Assembly (NCBI GenBank): GCA_966128725.1
Contig: CBHYLN010000022.1
Location: forward strand, 1-47,977
DNA from: JAFDZV01 sp966128725
Lineage (GTDB): Bacteria; Bacteroidota; Ignavibacteria; OLB7
DNA: 47,977 bases
Direction: 5' to 3'
Positions 17,298-25,968 of this stretch are shown here, in pieces. The translations under genes and the position numbers were made by a program. Below the pieces are notes generated by a model, which did no database searches, was not told the DNA's origin, and saw nothing but the letters and a program-made list of their open reading frames with translations. Each line of letters begins with the position of its first letter. Positions within the stretch are counted from its first letter, which is position 1.

Positions 17298-18250
17298 AAA
17301 CATCGGTCTGGGATAGGAACGATCGCCTTGCCGGCCTGCGCCGGTTCGCGGTGGCAATCAGCGTTCTCAACATTCTTGGTCACTTCGTGCTTGGATTCGA
17401 GCAGTCGTGGGCACAACCGCTGGTCGCGTTGGCCGCGGCGTACAGCATGGAGATCATGCTGGAACTGGTGGATGCCAGGCTTAACCGGCGCGCGTATCGT
17501 TTTGGCAGTTCAACGCGGTCGTGGGTGGATTTCCTCCTTTCGGCGCACATCTCGGGCCTCGCCTGTTCGATGCTGATCTACACCAACGAGCGTCTGTGGC
17601 CCACCGCGTTCGCCGCGGCCATGGCGATTCTCTCAAAGGCCTTGGTCCGTGTACGGATGAAGGGCGGTGAACGCCACGTGCTGAACCCGTCCAACTTCGG
17701 TATCGCCGTAACCCTGATCCTGTTTCCCTGGGTTGGCGTGGCCCAGCCGTATCAGTTCACGGAAAACCTGGTTGGCCCGGCCGACTGGATATTGCCCGTC
17801 GTGCTGATCGGGCTGGGGTCGTTCCTGAACACACGCTTCACAAAGCGGGTGCCGCTGATCATCGCCTGGCTGGGCGCATTCGCCCTGCAAGCCGTAATCA
17901 GGGCGCCGCTTACCGATACAGGCATCATGGGCGCGCTGGCGCCGATGACCGGCACGGCGTTCCTGCTGTTCACGTTCTACATGGTCACCGATCCAGCCAC
18001 CACGCCCAGCAGCACGCGTGGGCAGATCGTGTTCGGCGCCTCGGTCGCCATCGTGTACTCGGCGCTGGTTGCGCTGCACATCGTGTTCGGGCTCTTCTTC
18101 GCGCTGGCGATCGTCTGCATCGTGCGCGGCATCGTGATTGTGGTTGCGCGCGCCTATCAGCCCAAGCCGAGCGCCGTTGCAGTGTCCGCACGTCCCGAGG
18201 CTCCCAGGATCCCGCGTGAGTCGCCGGTGCTGGTACAGGAGGAAGCATGA
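17294..18250 (+). CDS. Enediyne biosynthesis protein E5-like membrane protein (UnbU/RnfD-like)
   Basis: The product has 318 residues with about eight to nine membrane helices (for example FAVAISVLNILGHFVLG, WILPVVLIGLGSFLN, GTAFLLFTFYMVTDPATTP and IVYSALVALHIVFGLFFALAIVCI). HVLNPSNFGIAVTLI (about 142-156) and MVTDPATTP resemble RnfD/NqrB-type flavin-linked membrane subunits, to which E5/UnbU proteins are distantly related. A hydrophilic tail follows residue about 290. It overlaps E3 by 4 bases at its start and the PKSE by 4 bases at its end. In enediyne cassettes E5 always accompanies E3 and E4; a redox or membrane-scaffold role is possible but unproven. Confidence 0.85.
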   Translation: MKTSVWDRNDRLAGLRRFAVAISVLNILGHFVLGFEQSWAQPLVALAAAYSMEIMLELVDARLNRRAYRFGSSTRSWVDFLLSAHISGLACSMLIYTNERLWPTAFAAAMAILSKALVRVRMKGGERHVLNPSNFGIAVTLILFPWVGVAQPYQFTENLVGPADWILPVVLIGLGSFLNTRFTKRVPLIIAWLGAFALQAVIRAPLTDTGIMGALAPMTGTAFLLFTFYMVTDPATTPSSTRGQIVFGASVAIVYSALVALHIVFGLFFALAIVCIVRGIVIVVARAYQPKPSAVAVSARPEAPRIPRESPVLVQEEA

Positions 18251-21200
18251 AATCGTCCATTGCAATCGTCGGCATGGCATGCCAGTATCCGGACGCATCC
18301 TCGCCGTCGGAGCTGTGGGCCAACGCGCTTTCGGCGCGACGTGCATTCCGAACAATGCCATCGGTCCGGATGAATCCGGCCGATTATCTCTCGGCGGACA
18401 AAACCAATTCCGACACCACCTACGTGATGCAGGCGGCGGTGATCGACGGGTACGAGTTCGATCGCGTGGCCTTCCGTGTGGCCGGCGGCACCTTCCGATC
18501 GGCCGATATGGCCCACTGGCTGGCGCTCGACGTTGCATCGCGGGCCATCGCCGACGCCGGTTTCCCTGAGGGCGAAGGGCTGCCGCGCGAGATGACCGGG
18601 GTGATGCTTGGCAACACGCTCACCGGCGAATTCTCGCGAGCCAACCAGCTACGCCTTCGCTGGCCGTTCGTGCGGCGCACGGTTGAGCAGGAACTGCTGG
18701 AGGCCGGCTGGGCTCCTGATGATCGCGCGGCGTTTCTGGCACGGCTGGAGGGGCGTTACAAGGCGCCGTTCCCGCCGATCGGCGAGGAGACGTTGGCGGG
18801 CGGGCTGTCGAACACGATTGCCGGCCGGATCTGCAACTACTTCGATCTCAAGGGTGGCGGTTTCACCGTTGACGGCGCCTGCGCCTCGTCGTTGCTTGCG
18901 GTTGCCAACGCATGCAGCGCGCTCACAGCCGGCGATCTGGACGTGGCGATCGCGGGCGGCGTTGATCTCAGCCTGGATCCGTTCGAGCTGATCGGCTTTG
19001 CCCGCACCGGCGCGTTGGCGCCGGAGAAGATGCGCGTGTACGATGCGCGCTCGGCCGGATTCTGGCCGGGTGAAGGATGCGGCTTTGTGGTGCTGATGCG
19101 TCAGGCCGATGCCGTTGCGGCCGGGCATCGCGTGCTTGCCACCATCGAAGGGTGGGGGATCTCCTCCGACGGCAGCGGCGGCATTACCCGGCCGGAAGTG
19201 GAAGGGCAGATCCTTGCGTTGCGCCGTGCGTATGCCCGCGCGGGCTTCGGTATCGACACGGTCACCTATTTCGAGGGGCACGGCACCGGCACCAACGTGG
19301 GTGATGCCACCGAACTTGCCACCATTTCTCGCGCGCGTCGCGAAGCCAATCCGCTTGCGCCCGCCGCGGCGATAGGATCGGTGAAGGCGATCATCGGGCA
19401 CACCAAGGCGGCGGCCGGTGTTGCCGGCCTGATCAAGGCCGTGATGGCCTTGCAGGCGCAGATCGTGCCGCCAACCGTGGGCAACGATACACCGCATGCC
19501 GAGCTGCAGGGCGAACGCCCCGCCCTTACGGTTGTGCGGCAGGGGCACGTGTGGCCGGCCGATCGGCCGTTGGTTGCCGGCGTCAGCGCGATGGGCTTTG
19601 GCGGTATCAACGCGCATCTTGTGCTCGCGGCCGACGCACCCCGCCGCCGCGCCAGGCTTAATGCGCGCGAGCGGACGCTGCTGCGTTCGGCTCAGGATGC
19701 CGAAGTATTTCTGTTGGCCGAGCAGGATGTTGACGGGCTGCTTCAGAAGGCCGAGACGCTTGCCATAACTGCCGCGGCCGCCTCGCTTGCGCAGCTCTCA
19801 GATCTGGCCGACATGCTGGCGCACCGCCTTGGCGAGCAGCCCGTGCGCGCGGCGATTGTGGCCGGCACGCCCTCGGAATTGGCCGAGCGTTTGCGCCTGC
19901 TTGCCTCGTGGCTGCGCGATGGCATCACCGACCGTCTCGACGTTGCCAACGGGGTATTCGTGGGCGCCAATCGGCGCGAACCGCGCGTGGCGTTTCTGTT
20001 CCCGGGCCAGGGTTCGCCGGCGCACCTGGATGGCGGACTTATGCGCCGCCGATTTGATTCGGTTGATGCGCTGTATCAGAATGCCGGGTTGCCGACCAAT
20101 GTTGACGGCGTCTCTACCGACATCGCCCAGCCGGCGATCGCGACCGCATCGCGTGCGATGCTGGAGCTGTTGGAACGTTTCGGCGTTGTGGCCGACGTTG
20201 CGCTTGGCCACAGCCTGGGCGAGCTTGTTGCCCTGCACTGGGCAGGCGCGTACGACGGCGATGCCCTTGTGCGGATAGCGCGGGCACGCGGGCGGGCCAT
20301 GGCCGATCTGGGCGCCGCCACTGGCGCGATGGCCAGCATCGCCGCCCCGGAATCCGATGTGCGGGCGCTTATCCGGGACGAGGGCGTGGTGATTGCCGGC
20401 CTGAACTCGCCACGGCAGACCGTGATCTCCGGCGAAGCCGCCGGCGTTGACGCCGTGCTCGAACGGGCGCGCCAGCAGGGGCTGCACGCCTCGCGGTTGC
20501 CGGTGTCGCATGCATTCCACTCGCCGCTGGTAGCCGCCGCGGCCGAGCCGGTTGCCGATGCTCTCGACGCCGAGGATCTTCAGTCGCTGGAGCACACGGT
20601 GGTATCCACGGTTACCGGTCGTGTGCTGGACGCCGAAGCCGACCTTCGCGCGCTGTTGCTGGAACAGATCGTACAGCCCGTGCGCTTCATCGAGGCAGCC
20701 ACGCAGGCGTTGGGGCATGTTGACCTGGCCATCGAGGTTGGGCCGGGCAGCGTGCTCACCGGGTTGGTTGGATCGATGATCGACGTGCCGGTGCTGGCAA
20801 CCGATGCCGGCGGTGCCTCGTTGCGCGGCATGCTGGCCGCGCTGGGCGCCGTTCATGCGCTGGGCCTGCCGATCAGCGCCCGCGAGCTGTTCGCCGATCG
20901 TTATACCCGGCCGTTCGATCCCGAGCGCGCCGGCAGCTTCTTCGTGAATCCCTGCGAGCTGGCGCCCAACCCGGAGCGTTCCTCCGCCGGCGTGGTTGTG
21001 CATCCCACCATCGTGCTCGACAACGCCACCGCGCCTGCCGACAACGGCACGCAAACGCAGCCCGCAGTGATTCCCAACGAGCGTCCGATCGATCTGGTTC
21101 GCAGGCTGGTGGCCGAACGTGCCGAGCTTCCGGTGGAAGCCGTGCACGATACCATGCGCCTGCTTGGGGATCTGCATCTCAACTCCATCACCGTTGGCCA

Positions 21201-24200
21201 GATCGTCGTGGAATCCGCGCGCGGCATCGGCATTGCTCCGCCGGCCGCGCCCACGCAGTTCGCAGGTGCAACCGTTGCCGAACTTGCCGAAGCGTTGGAA
21301 TTGCTGCGCGCAACCGGCGGCGAAGTGGCGGTTGAGGAAGCCGATGCCTTCCCGGCCGGTGTGGAGTCGTGGGTGTGCGCATTCGCTACCAACCGGGTGG
21401 CGGCCGCACGGCCCGAACCCGCCGCATTGGTTGCCGGGGGCGGTCGGTGGGAGGTGCTTTCCCCGGCCGAACACCCGCTTGCCGGCCCGCTGCGCACGTT
21501 GCTTGGTGATCTGCCCGGCACGGGTGTTGTTGTCTGCGTTCCCGCGAACCCGGATATCTCGATTGTACCGGCGCTGCTCAAGGGCGCGCAACAGGTAAGC
21601 ACGGTACCGGGCAGCGCCTTTGTGGTTGTACAGCATGGTGCAGGCGCCGCTGGCTTTGCCCGCACGCTGCATCTGGAGCGTCCGTCGGTGCCGGTTGTTG
21701 TTGTTGACATCCCGTTCGATCTGGCCGATGCACCGGCGTTGATTGCCGCGGAGATTGCCGCGCGTGATGGATATCGCGAACGCTACTACGATGGCGCCGG
21801 AGCATGCAGTGCCCCGGAGATGGAACGCCTGGTGCTGGATACCTCCGCCGCCGAGCGCCTGCCCCTTGCGCCGGCCGATCTGCTGCTGGTTACGGGCGGT
21901 GGCAAGGGAATTGCCGCCGAGTGCGCGTTGATGCTTGCTCGGCAAAGCGGCGCGGCCTTGTTGCTGATGGGGCGATCCAACCCGGCCGAGGATCCCGAGC
22001 TGGCCGCCAACCTTGCGCGCTTCGCCGATGCCGGCATCACGTTCCGGTATGTCCGTGCCGACGTCGGTAATCGCCAGGCGGTGCATGCCGCGATCGCCGA
22101 GGGAACCGAGGCGCTTGGGCGCCCGGTAACCGCGTTCCTGCACGGTGCCGGCACCAACGTTCCGCAGTTGATCGACACGTTGGATGTGGATGCCGTGGGC
22201 CGTACGCTTGGGCCGAAGGTGGATGGCGCGCGGAACGTGCTGGACGCGCTCGACCCCGATGCGCTCGGTCTGCTGATTACGTTCAGCTCGATCATCGGGC
22301 GTGCCGGCCTGCGCGGCGAAGCCGATTATGCCCTGGCCAACGAGTGGTTGTCGGAGCTCACCGAGGAGTGGGCGCGCGAACATCCCAACTGCCGTTGCCA
22401 TGCCATCGAGTGGTCCATCTGGAGCGGGGTGGGCATGGGCGAACGCCTGGGCCGCGTGGAGGCGCTGATGCGCGAGGGAATCCAGCCGATATCGCCCGAT
22501 GCGGGCCTCGAAATGCTGCGCCGGCTGCTGGCGGCTCCGGCGGTGCCGGTTGCTACCGTGGTTGCAAGCCGGTTCGGTTCGCTGCCAACGGTTCGGATGG
22601 CCGAACGCGACTTGCCGCTGTTGCGCTTTATCGAACAGCCCACGGTGTATTACCCCGGCCTTGAGCTGGTGCTGGATATCCGCCTTTCGCTTGATACCGA
22701 TCCGTATCTGCGCGATCACACCTTTGCTGGCGAACACCTGTTCCCGGCCGTGATGGGGCTTGAGGCATTTGCCCAGGCAGCGGCGGCCCTTACTGGCGCG
22801 AAGCCGGACTCGATACGTTTTGCCGACATCCGATTCGACCGTCCGATCATCGTTCCGGCAAACGGTGATGCGGGCATCCGCATAGCCGCCCTGCTGCACG
22901 ATGATGGCGCCATCAGGCTTGCGTTGCGCTGCGAGGAGACCTCGTACGCGGTGGATCATTTTTCCGCGTCGTGCCGTGTGAACGAAGCCACCCCCGGTAT
23001 GCAGGCCGTTGCCGTGCCCGCCGAGCGCATCGAGTTCGATGCCGACACGGTGATGTACAAGGACATCCTGTTCCAGCGTGGCCGATTCCGCCGGGTGCGC
23101 GGCTACCGCCAATTGCGCGCGGTGGAGTGTATCGCCGAGATCGCGCTCGACCATGCCGGCGGCTGGTTCGGCCGCTACCTGCCCGGTGGCATGATCCTTG
23201 GCGACGCCGGCATGCGCGACGCAGCCATCCACGGTATCCAGGGATGCATCCCGCACATGACGTTGTTGCCGGTTGCCGTGCGCTCGATAACGGTGCTGGG
23301 AATCGCCGCTGGCGACGGGGTGTTCGTGCATGCTCGCGAGACCTCGCACGAGGGGGCGAACTTCGTGTACGACATCGATGTGATCGACGCCAGCGGAAAG
23401 GTGATCGAGCGGTGGGAGGGGCTGCTGCTGCGGGCGGTGGAACGCAATCGCCATCGCGGCCCGTGGGATCCGGCGCTGCTTGGTCCGTATCTGGAGCGCC
23501 GGATCGGCGAGCTTGCGCCGCGCGCGCAACTGTCGGTTGCGGTAAACACAACCCCCGGCGAGCGGCGCGAACGCAGCAACGGCGCGTTGCATGCGGCGCT
23601 CGACGGCAACGGCACGGTTTCCAGAAGGCCCGACGGCAAGCCCGTTGTAAACGGCGCGAACGGTGTGGAAGCAAACGGCAACGGCGCCCATGTCTCGGCC
23701 GCGCATTCCGGCGGGATTGCCATCGCTGTTGCGGGGCATGATGCCGTTGGCGTGGACATCGAATCGGTTGCGCCGAGAACCGAAGCGATCTGGAATGATC
23801 TGCTTGGCAACGACCGCTACCGGCTTGCGTTGCTGATGTCGCGCGAGTCCGGCGAGCAGAGCGATACGGCCGCCACACGGGTGTGGTGCAGCGCCGAATC
23901 GATGCTGAAGCTGGGCCTTGTGCCCGACGCTCCGTTGACGCTCAGCGCGTACGATACCGACGGATGGGCTCTGCTTCGTTCCGGAGCGCGCACCATCGCT
24001 ACGTATGCTCAGCCGCCGGAGTCGAGCGAACACGCTGCAACGGTCATCGCCATTGCCTTTACGGCCGAGCCTTCGGAAAGCCGTGCGATTGCTCAGGCCG
24101 AGGAGATGCCGCGAGAAGCGCCGGCCAAGGCGAAGCGGAACGGGCGCGCAGGCGATCGTTCGGTGGCAAGCGGCGCAACCACCGGTGTGATCGCCGCCGA

Positions 24201-24222
24201 GCCGGAGGCCGGAAAACCATGA
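18247..24222 (+). CDS. Enediyne-type iterative polyketide synthase (PKSE): KS-AT-ACP-KR-DH-PPTase
   Basis: The product is a single 1991-residue megasynthase. The KS domain (1-460) has Cys212 in DGACASSLLA, His345 in EGHGTGT and His385 in IGHTKAAAG. The AT domain (about 580-880) has GQGS, Ser656 in GHSLG and HAFHS near 755. The ACP has Ser980 in LGDLHLNSITVGQI, the form typical of PKSEs. The KR (about 1210-1450) has TGGGKGI at 1216-1222 and the S1348/Y1361/N1365 set. The DH has His1491 in LRDHTFAGEHLFP. The C-terminal 4'-phosphopantetheinyl transferase has GVDIE at 1835-1839 and WCSAESMLK at 1880-1888. Such enzymes use malonyl-CoA to build a polyene on their own ACP, which they activate themselves. 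The domain order and length match PKSEs. Departures: the PPTase second motif lacks the usual Lys-Glu pair, a Gly/Asn-rich linker precedes it, and a ~50-residue basic/acidic tail follows it. Confidence 0.92.
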   Translation: MKSSIAIVGMACQYPDASSPSELWANALSARRAFRTMPSVRMNPADYLSADKTNSDTTYVMQAAVIDGYEFDRVAFRVAGGTFRSADMAHWLALDVASRAIADAGFPEGEGLPREMTGVMLGNTLTGEFSRANQLRLRWPFVRRTVEQELLEAGWAPDDRAAFLARLEGRYKAPFPPIGEETLAGGLSNTIAGRICNYFDLKGGGFTVDGACASSLLAVANACSALTAGDLDVAIAGGVDLSLDPFELIGFARTGALAPEKMRVYDARSAGFWPGEGCGFVVLMRQADAVAAGHRVLATIEGWGISSDGSGGITRPEVEGQILALRRAYARAGFGIDTVTYFEGHGTGTNVGDATELATISRARREANPLAPAAAIGSVKAIIGHTKAAAGVAGLIKAVMALQAQIVPPTVGNDTPHAELQGERPALTVVRQGHVWPADRPLVAGVSAMGFGGINAHLVLAADAPRRRARLNARERTLLRSAQDAEVFLLAEQDVDGLLQKAETLAITAAAASLAQLSDLADMLAHRLGEQPVRAAIVAGTPSELAERLRLLASWLRDGITDRLDVANGVFVGANRREPRVAFLFPGQGSPAHLDGGLMRRRFDSVDALYQNAGLPTNVDGVSTDIAQPAIATASRAMLELLERFGVVADVALGHSLGELVALHWAGAYDGDALVRIARARGRAMADLGAATGAMASIAAPESDVRALIRDEGVVIAGLNSPRQTVISGEAAGVDAVLERARQQGLHASRLPVSHAFHSPLVAAAAEPVADALDAEDLQSLEHTVVSTVTGRVLDAEADLRALLLEQIVQPVRFIEAATQALGHVDLAIEVGPGSVLTGLVGSMIDVPVLATDAGGASLRGMLAALGAVHALGLPISARELFADRYTRPFDPERAGSFFVNPCELAPNPERSSAGVVVHPTIVLDNATAPADNGTQTQPAVIPNERPIDLVRRLVAERAELPVEAVHDTMRLLGDLHLNSITVGQIVVESARGIGIAPPAAPTQFAGATVAELAEALELLRATGGEVAVEEADAFPAGVESWVCAFATNRVAAARPEPAALVAGGGRWEVLSPAEHPLAGPLRTLLGDLPGTGVVVCVPANPDISIVPALLKGAQQVSTVPGSAFVVVQHGAGAAGFARTLHLERPSVPVVVVDIPFDLADAPALIAAEIAARDGYRERYYDGAGACSAPEMERLVLDTSAAERLPLAPADLLLVTGGGKGIAAECALMLARQSGAALLLMGRSNPAEDPELAANLARFADAGITFRYVRADVGNRQAVHAAIAEGTEALGRPVTAFLHGAGTNVPQLIDTLDVDAVGRTLGPKVDGARNVLDALDPDALGLLITFSSIIGRAGLRGEADYALANEWLSELTEEWAREHPNCRCHAIEWSIWSGVGMGERLGRVEALMREGIQPISPDAGLEMLRRLLAAPAVPVATVVASRFGSLPTVRMAERDLPLLRFIEQPTVYYPGLELVLDIRLSLDTDPYLRDHTFAGEHLFPAVMGLEAFAQAAAALTGAKPDSIRFADIRFDRPIIVPANGDAGIRIAALLHDDGAIRLALRCEETSYAVDHFSASCRVNEATPGMQAVAVPAERIEFDADTVMYKDILFQRGRFRRVRGYRQLRAVECIAEIALDHAGGWFGRYLPGGMILGDAGMRDAAIHGIQGCIPHMTLLPVAVRSITVLGIAAGDGVFVHARETSHEGANFVYDIDVIDASGKVIERWEGLLLRAVERNRHRGPWDPALLGPYLERRIGELAPRAQLSVAVNTTPGERRERSNGALHAALDGNGTVSRRPDGKPVVNGANGVEANGNGAHVSAAHSGGIAIAVAGHDAVGVDIESVAPRTEAIWNDLLGNDRYRLALLMSRESGEQSDTAATRVWCSAESMLKLGLVPDAPLTLSAYDTDGWALLRSGARTIATYAQPPESSEHAATVIAIAFTAEPSESRAIAQAEEMPREAPAKAKRNGRAGDRSVASGATTGVIAAEPEAGKP

Positions 24223-25415
24223 CGCATATTATCCACACGATACGAGGCGTGGCCGGCGTTGGCGTAGTTGTCGCGGCATTGCTGGCCTGTGGATGCGGGG
24301 CCTCGAAACCGGAGGAGATCCGGGCGGGGCGCCCGGCCGAGCCGGCGCATTCCGCTGCGCTCGCAGGCCCGAAAGCAGGGCAGCCGCCAAGCGCGGCCGC
24401 GGCCGCACCCGCCACCGCCCAGGCGCCGGCCTCAACCGACAGCGCGAGTCCGGGCATAACGGCTCCGGCGGCCGTCCCGGCTTCAACGCCGAGCGCTCCG
24501 CCGGTTCCCGCGTCGCCGGTTTCGATCGCGTCGACGTTCACCGCGCCGTTTACCGCGCCTGTCAGCTTCGACGTGATGGCGATTGCGATGAACGACACGG
24601 TGCTGCTGAAATCCACCGATGTTTCCGACGCGGCGGGTTTTGCGTGCCAGCGTCCGACATCGGAGAACCAGCGCAGCCTGAAGATGTTCCGGTTTGCCCA
24701 CTGCGGCCGCGCCGACTCCCCGTTCGCGATGAACTGGGTGCTGTTCATGCCGGAAGGCGATGGCGTGTTGGAAGCGCGACCGCTGGGCAGGGCCGAACGC
24801 ACATCCGGCGGATTCGCCTACGAGGTGACGTTGCGCTGCCCGCTGGAGTTCCGGCTTATTCTGCGCGGCGCTACCATGGCGATGCATCTGAACACGCGCA
24901 TCGTTCCGGAGTTCAAGGGTTATTCAAAGTCGTGGCCGCCGTATGGGGCAACGCTCACGCTTGCGAATGGGCCAATCCCGTTCTTTCGGACGAACGTGAA
25001 CCCGCCCGCGAAGGCTCCGCTGCTGACCGTGCGCCAGGTGCGGTTCACGTTGGGCAAACAGCCGGCGCGATTCCTGGCAAAGCCACCGGAGCCGGTTGCC
25101 GCGACCATCCTCGACCAGGCCGGCCGTGCCTGGAGCTCCGGCATGATAGGCGGCGTGCGTATCGAGTGGAAACCCACATCGCAGCTTGTACGCCCCGTTG
25201 AGATCGCCGGCTACAACGTGTACCGTTCGGCGGATGCCGGCAGCACATGGACGCGTATCGCGCAGCTTGCTGCAACCCAGACATCGTACACCGACAGCAG
25301 CTACAACGGCACGGCCGGCGTGCAATACGTGGTCACGCATCGCACGGTGTACCGTCCGGAGTTCGAGTACGAAGGGATGTTCGGCCCCCCGGTCAGCGTG
25401 GCAAACGTCCGATGA
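24219..25415 (+). CDS. Lipoprotein with C-terminal FN3-like domain, inserted in the PKSE operon
   Basis: The 398-residue product starts at ATG 24219, overlapping the PKSE stop by ATGA. Residues 1-24 form a lipoprotein signal (VVVAALLAC, lipobox LLAC with Cys24). An Ala/Pro-rich flexible linker covers about 30-105. A central domain with two conserved-looking cysteines (about 110-290; DVMAIAMNDTVLLKSTDVSD, RFAHCGRADSPFAMNWVLFMP) has the feel of a beta-sandwich. The end (about 320-398) is FN3-like: VEIAGYNVYRSADAGSTWTRI ... SYTDSSYN. I do not recognise the central domain. It is not one of the known conserved enediyne genes, yet it is translationally coupled to the PKSE and followed 34 bases later by the thioesterase. 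It may anchor at the outer or inner membrane and help move or hold a hydrophobic product; this is speculation. Confidence 0.8.
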   Translation: MTHIIHTIRGVAGVGVVVAALLACGCGASKPEEIRAGRPAEPAHSAALAGPKAGQPPSAAAAAPATAQAPASTDSASPGITAPAAVPASTPSAPPVPASPVSIASTFTAPFTAPVSFDVMAIAMNDTVLLKSTDVSDAAGFACQRPTSENQRSLKMFRFAHCGRADSPFAMNWVLFMPEGDGVLEARPLGRAERTSGGFAYEVTLRCPLEFRLILRGATMAMHLNTRIVPEFKGYSKSWPPYGATLTLANGPIPFFRTNVNPPAKAPLLTVRQVRFTLGKQPARFLAKPPEPVAATILDQAGRAWSSGMIGGVRIEWKPTSQLVRPVEIAGYNVYRSADAGSTWTRIAQLAATQTSYTDSSYNGTAGVQYVVTHRTVYRPEFEYEGMFGPPVSVANVR

Positions 25416-25449
25416 TTTCCCGATCGACAACAACCAGCAGACGCATCGC

Positions 25450-25875
25450 ATGAGGACATACGACTACCGGCACACGGTGGGCTTCGAGGAGACCAATCTT
25501 GTGGGGAACGTGTACTACGTGAACCACCTTCGCTGGCAGGGACGCTGCCGCGAGATGTTTCTGTACGATCACGGCGTTGATGTGCTGAAGGAGTTCGCTC
25601 AGGGGCTGGCAATTGTCACCGTACGCGTCTCGTGCGATTATCTGGGTGAGCTTGTTGCCTTCGACAAACTGGTGATCAGGATGTCGTTGGGCGGAATAGT
25701 GCAGAACAGGATCACGCTGCGGTTTGAGTACATGCGCGAACAGCCCGATGGCGGGCTTGAGCTGGTTGCCCGCGGCGAGCAGCAGGTTGCCTGCATGATG
25801 CGCCACGGTGATGAACTGGTGCCCACGCAGATCCCCGAGAAGCTGCGTGATGCCCTGCGCAAATACGCCGATTGA
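25450..25875 (+). CDS. Enediyne thioesterase E10-like (hot-dog fold)
   Basis: The product has 141 residues from ATG 25450. The opening RHTVGFEETNLVGNVYYVNHLRWQGRCREMFL has the ETNLVGNVYY and WQGRCREMF signatures shared by enediyne thioesterases of the SgcE10/CalE7/DynE7 type; the length is also right. In those systems the enzyme hydrolyses the polyene from the PKSE acyl carrier, and the linear heptaene is a typical shunt product. It is the last gene of the operon and is followed by a small hairpin. Confidence in family is high; the released product here is unknown. Confidence 0.9.
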   Translation: MRTYDYRHTVGFEETNLVGNVYYVNHLRWQGRCREMFLYDHGVDVLKEFAQGLAIVTVRVSCDYLGELVAFDKLVIRMSLGGIVQNRITLRFEYMREQPDGGLELVARGEQQVACMMRHGDELVPTQIPEKLRDALRKYAD

Positions 25876-25883
25876 TTCCTGAT

Positions 25884-25903
25884 GGCACCACGTTGATGGT
25901 GCC
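25884..25903 (+). terminator. Hairpin after the polyketide operon
   Basis: GGCACCA (25884-25890) pairs with TGGTGCC (25897-25903) around a 6-base loop, 9 bases after the E10 stop. No T-run follows, so it may be a weak terminator or a 3' end stabiliser. Confidence 0.45.
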
Positions 25904-25968
25904 TACAACGATGACGTGTTCGTGGATCTCCCCCGATCCGGTTCTGATATGCTGTGAGGAGAGTTGGT

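Noticed and set aside
19798..24033. 1411-codon open frame on the minus strand opposite the PKSE
   Set aside because: Long antisense frames are expected opposite GC-rich coding sequence. The translation is rich in His, Arg and Gln with no domain, and the plus strand is a fully recognisable PKSE.
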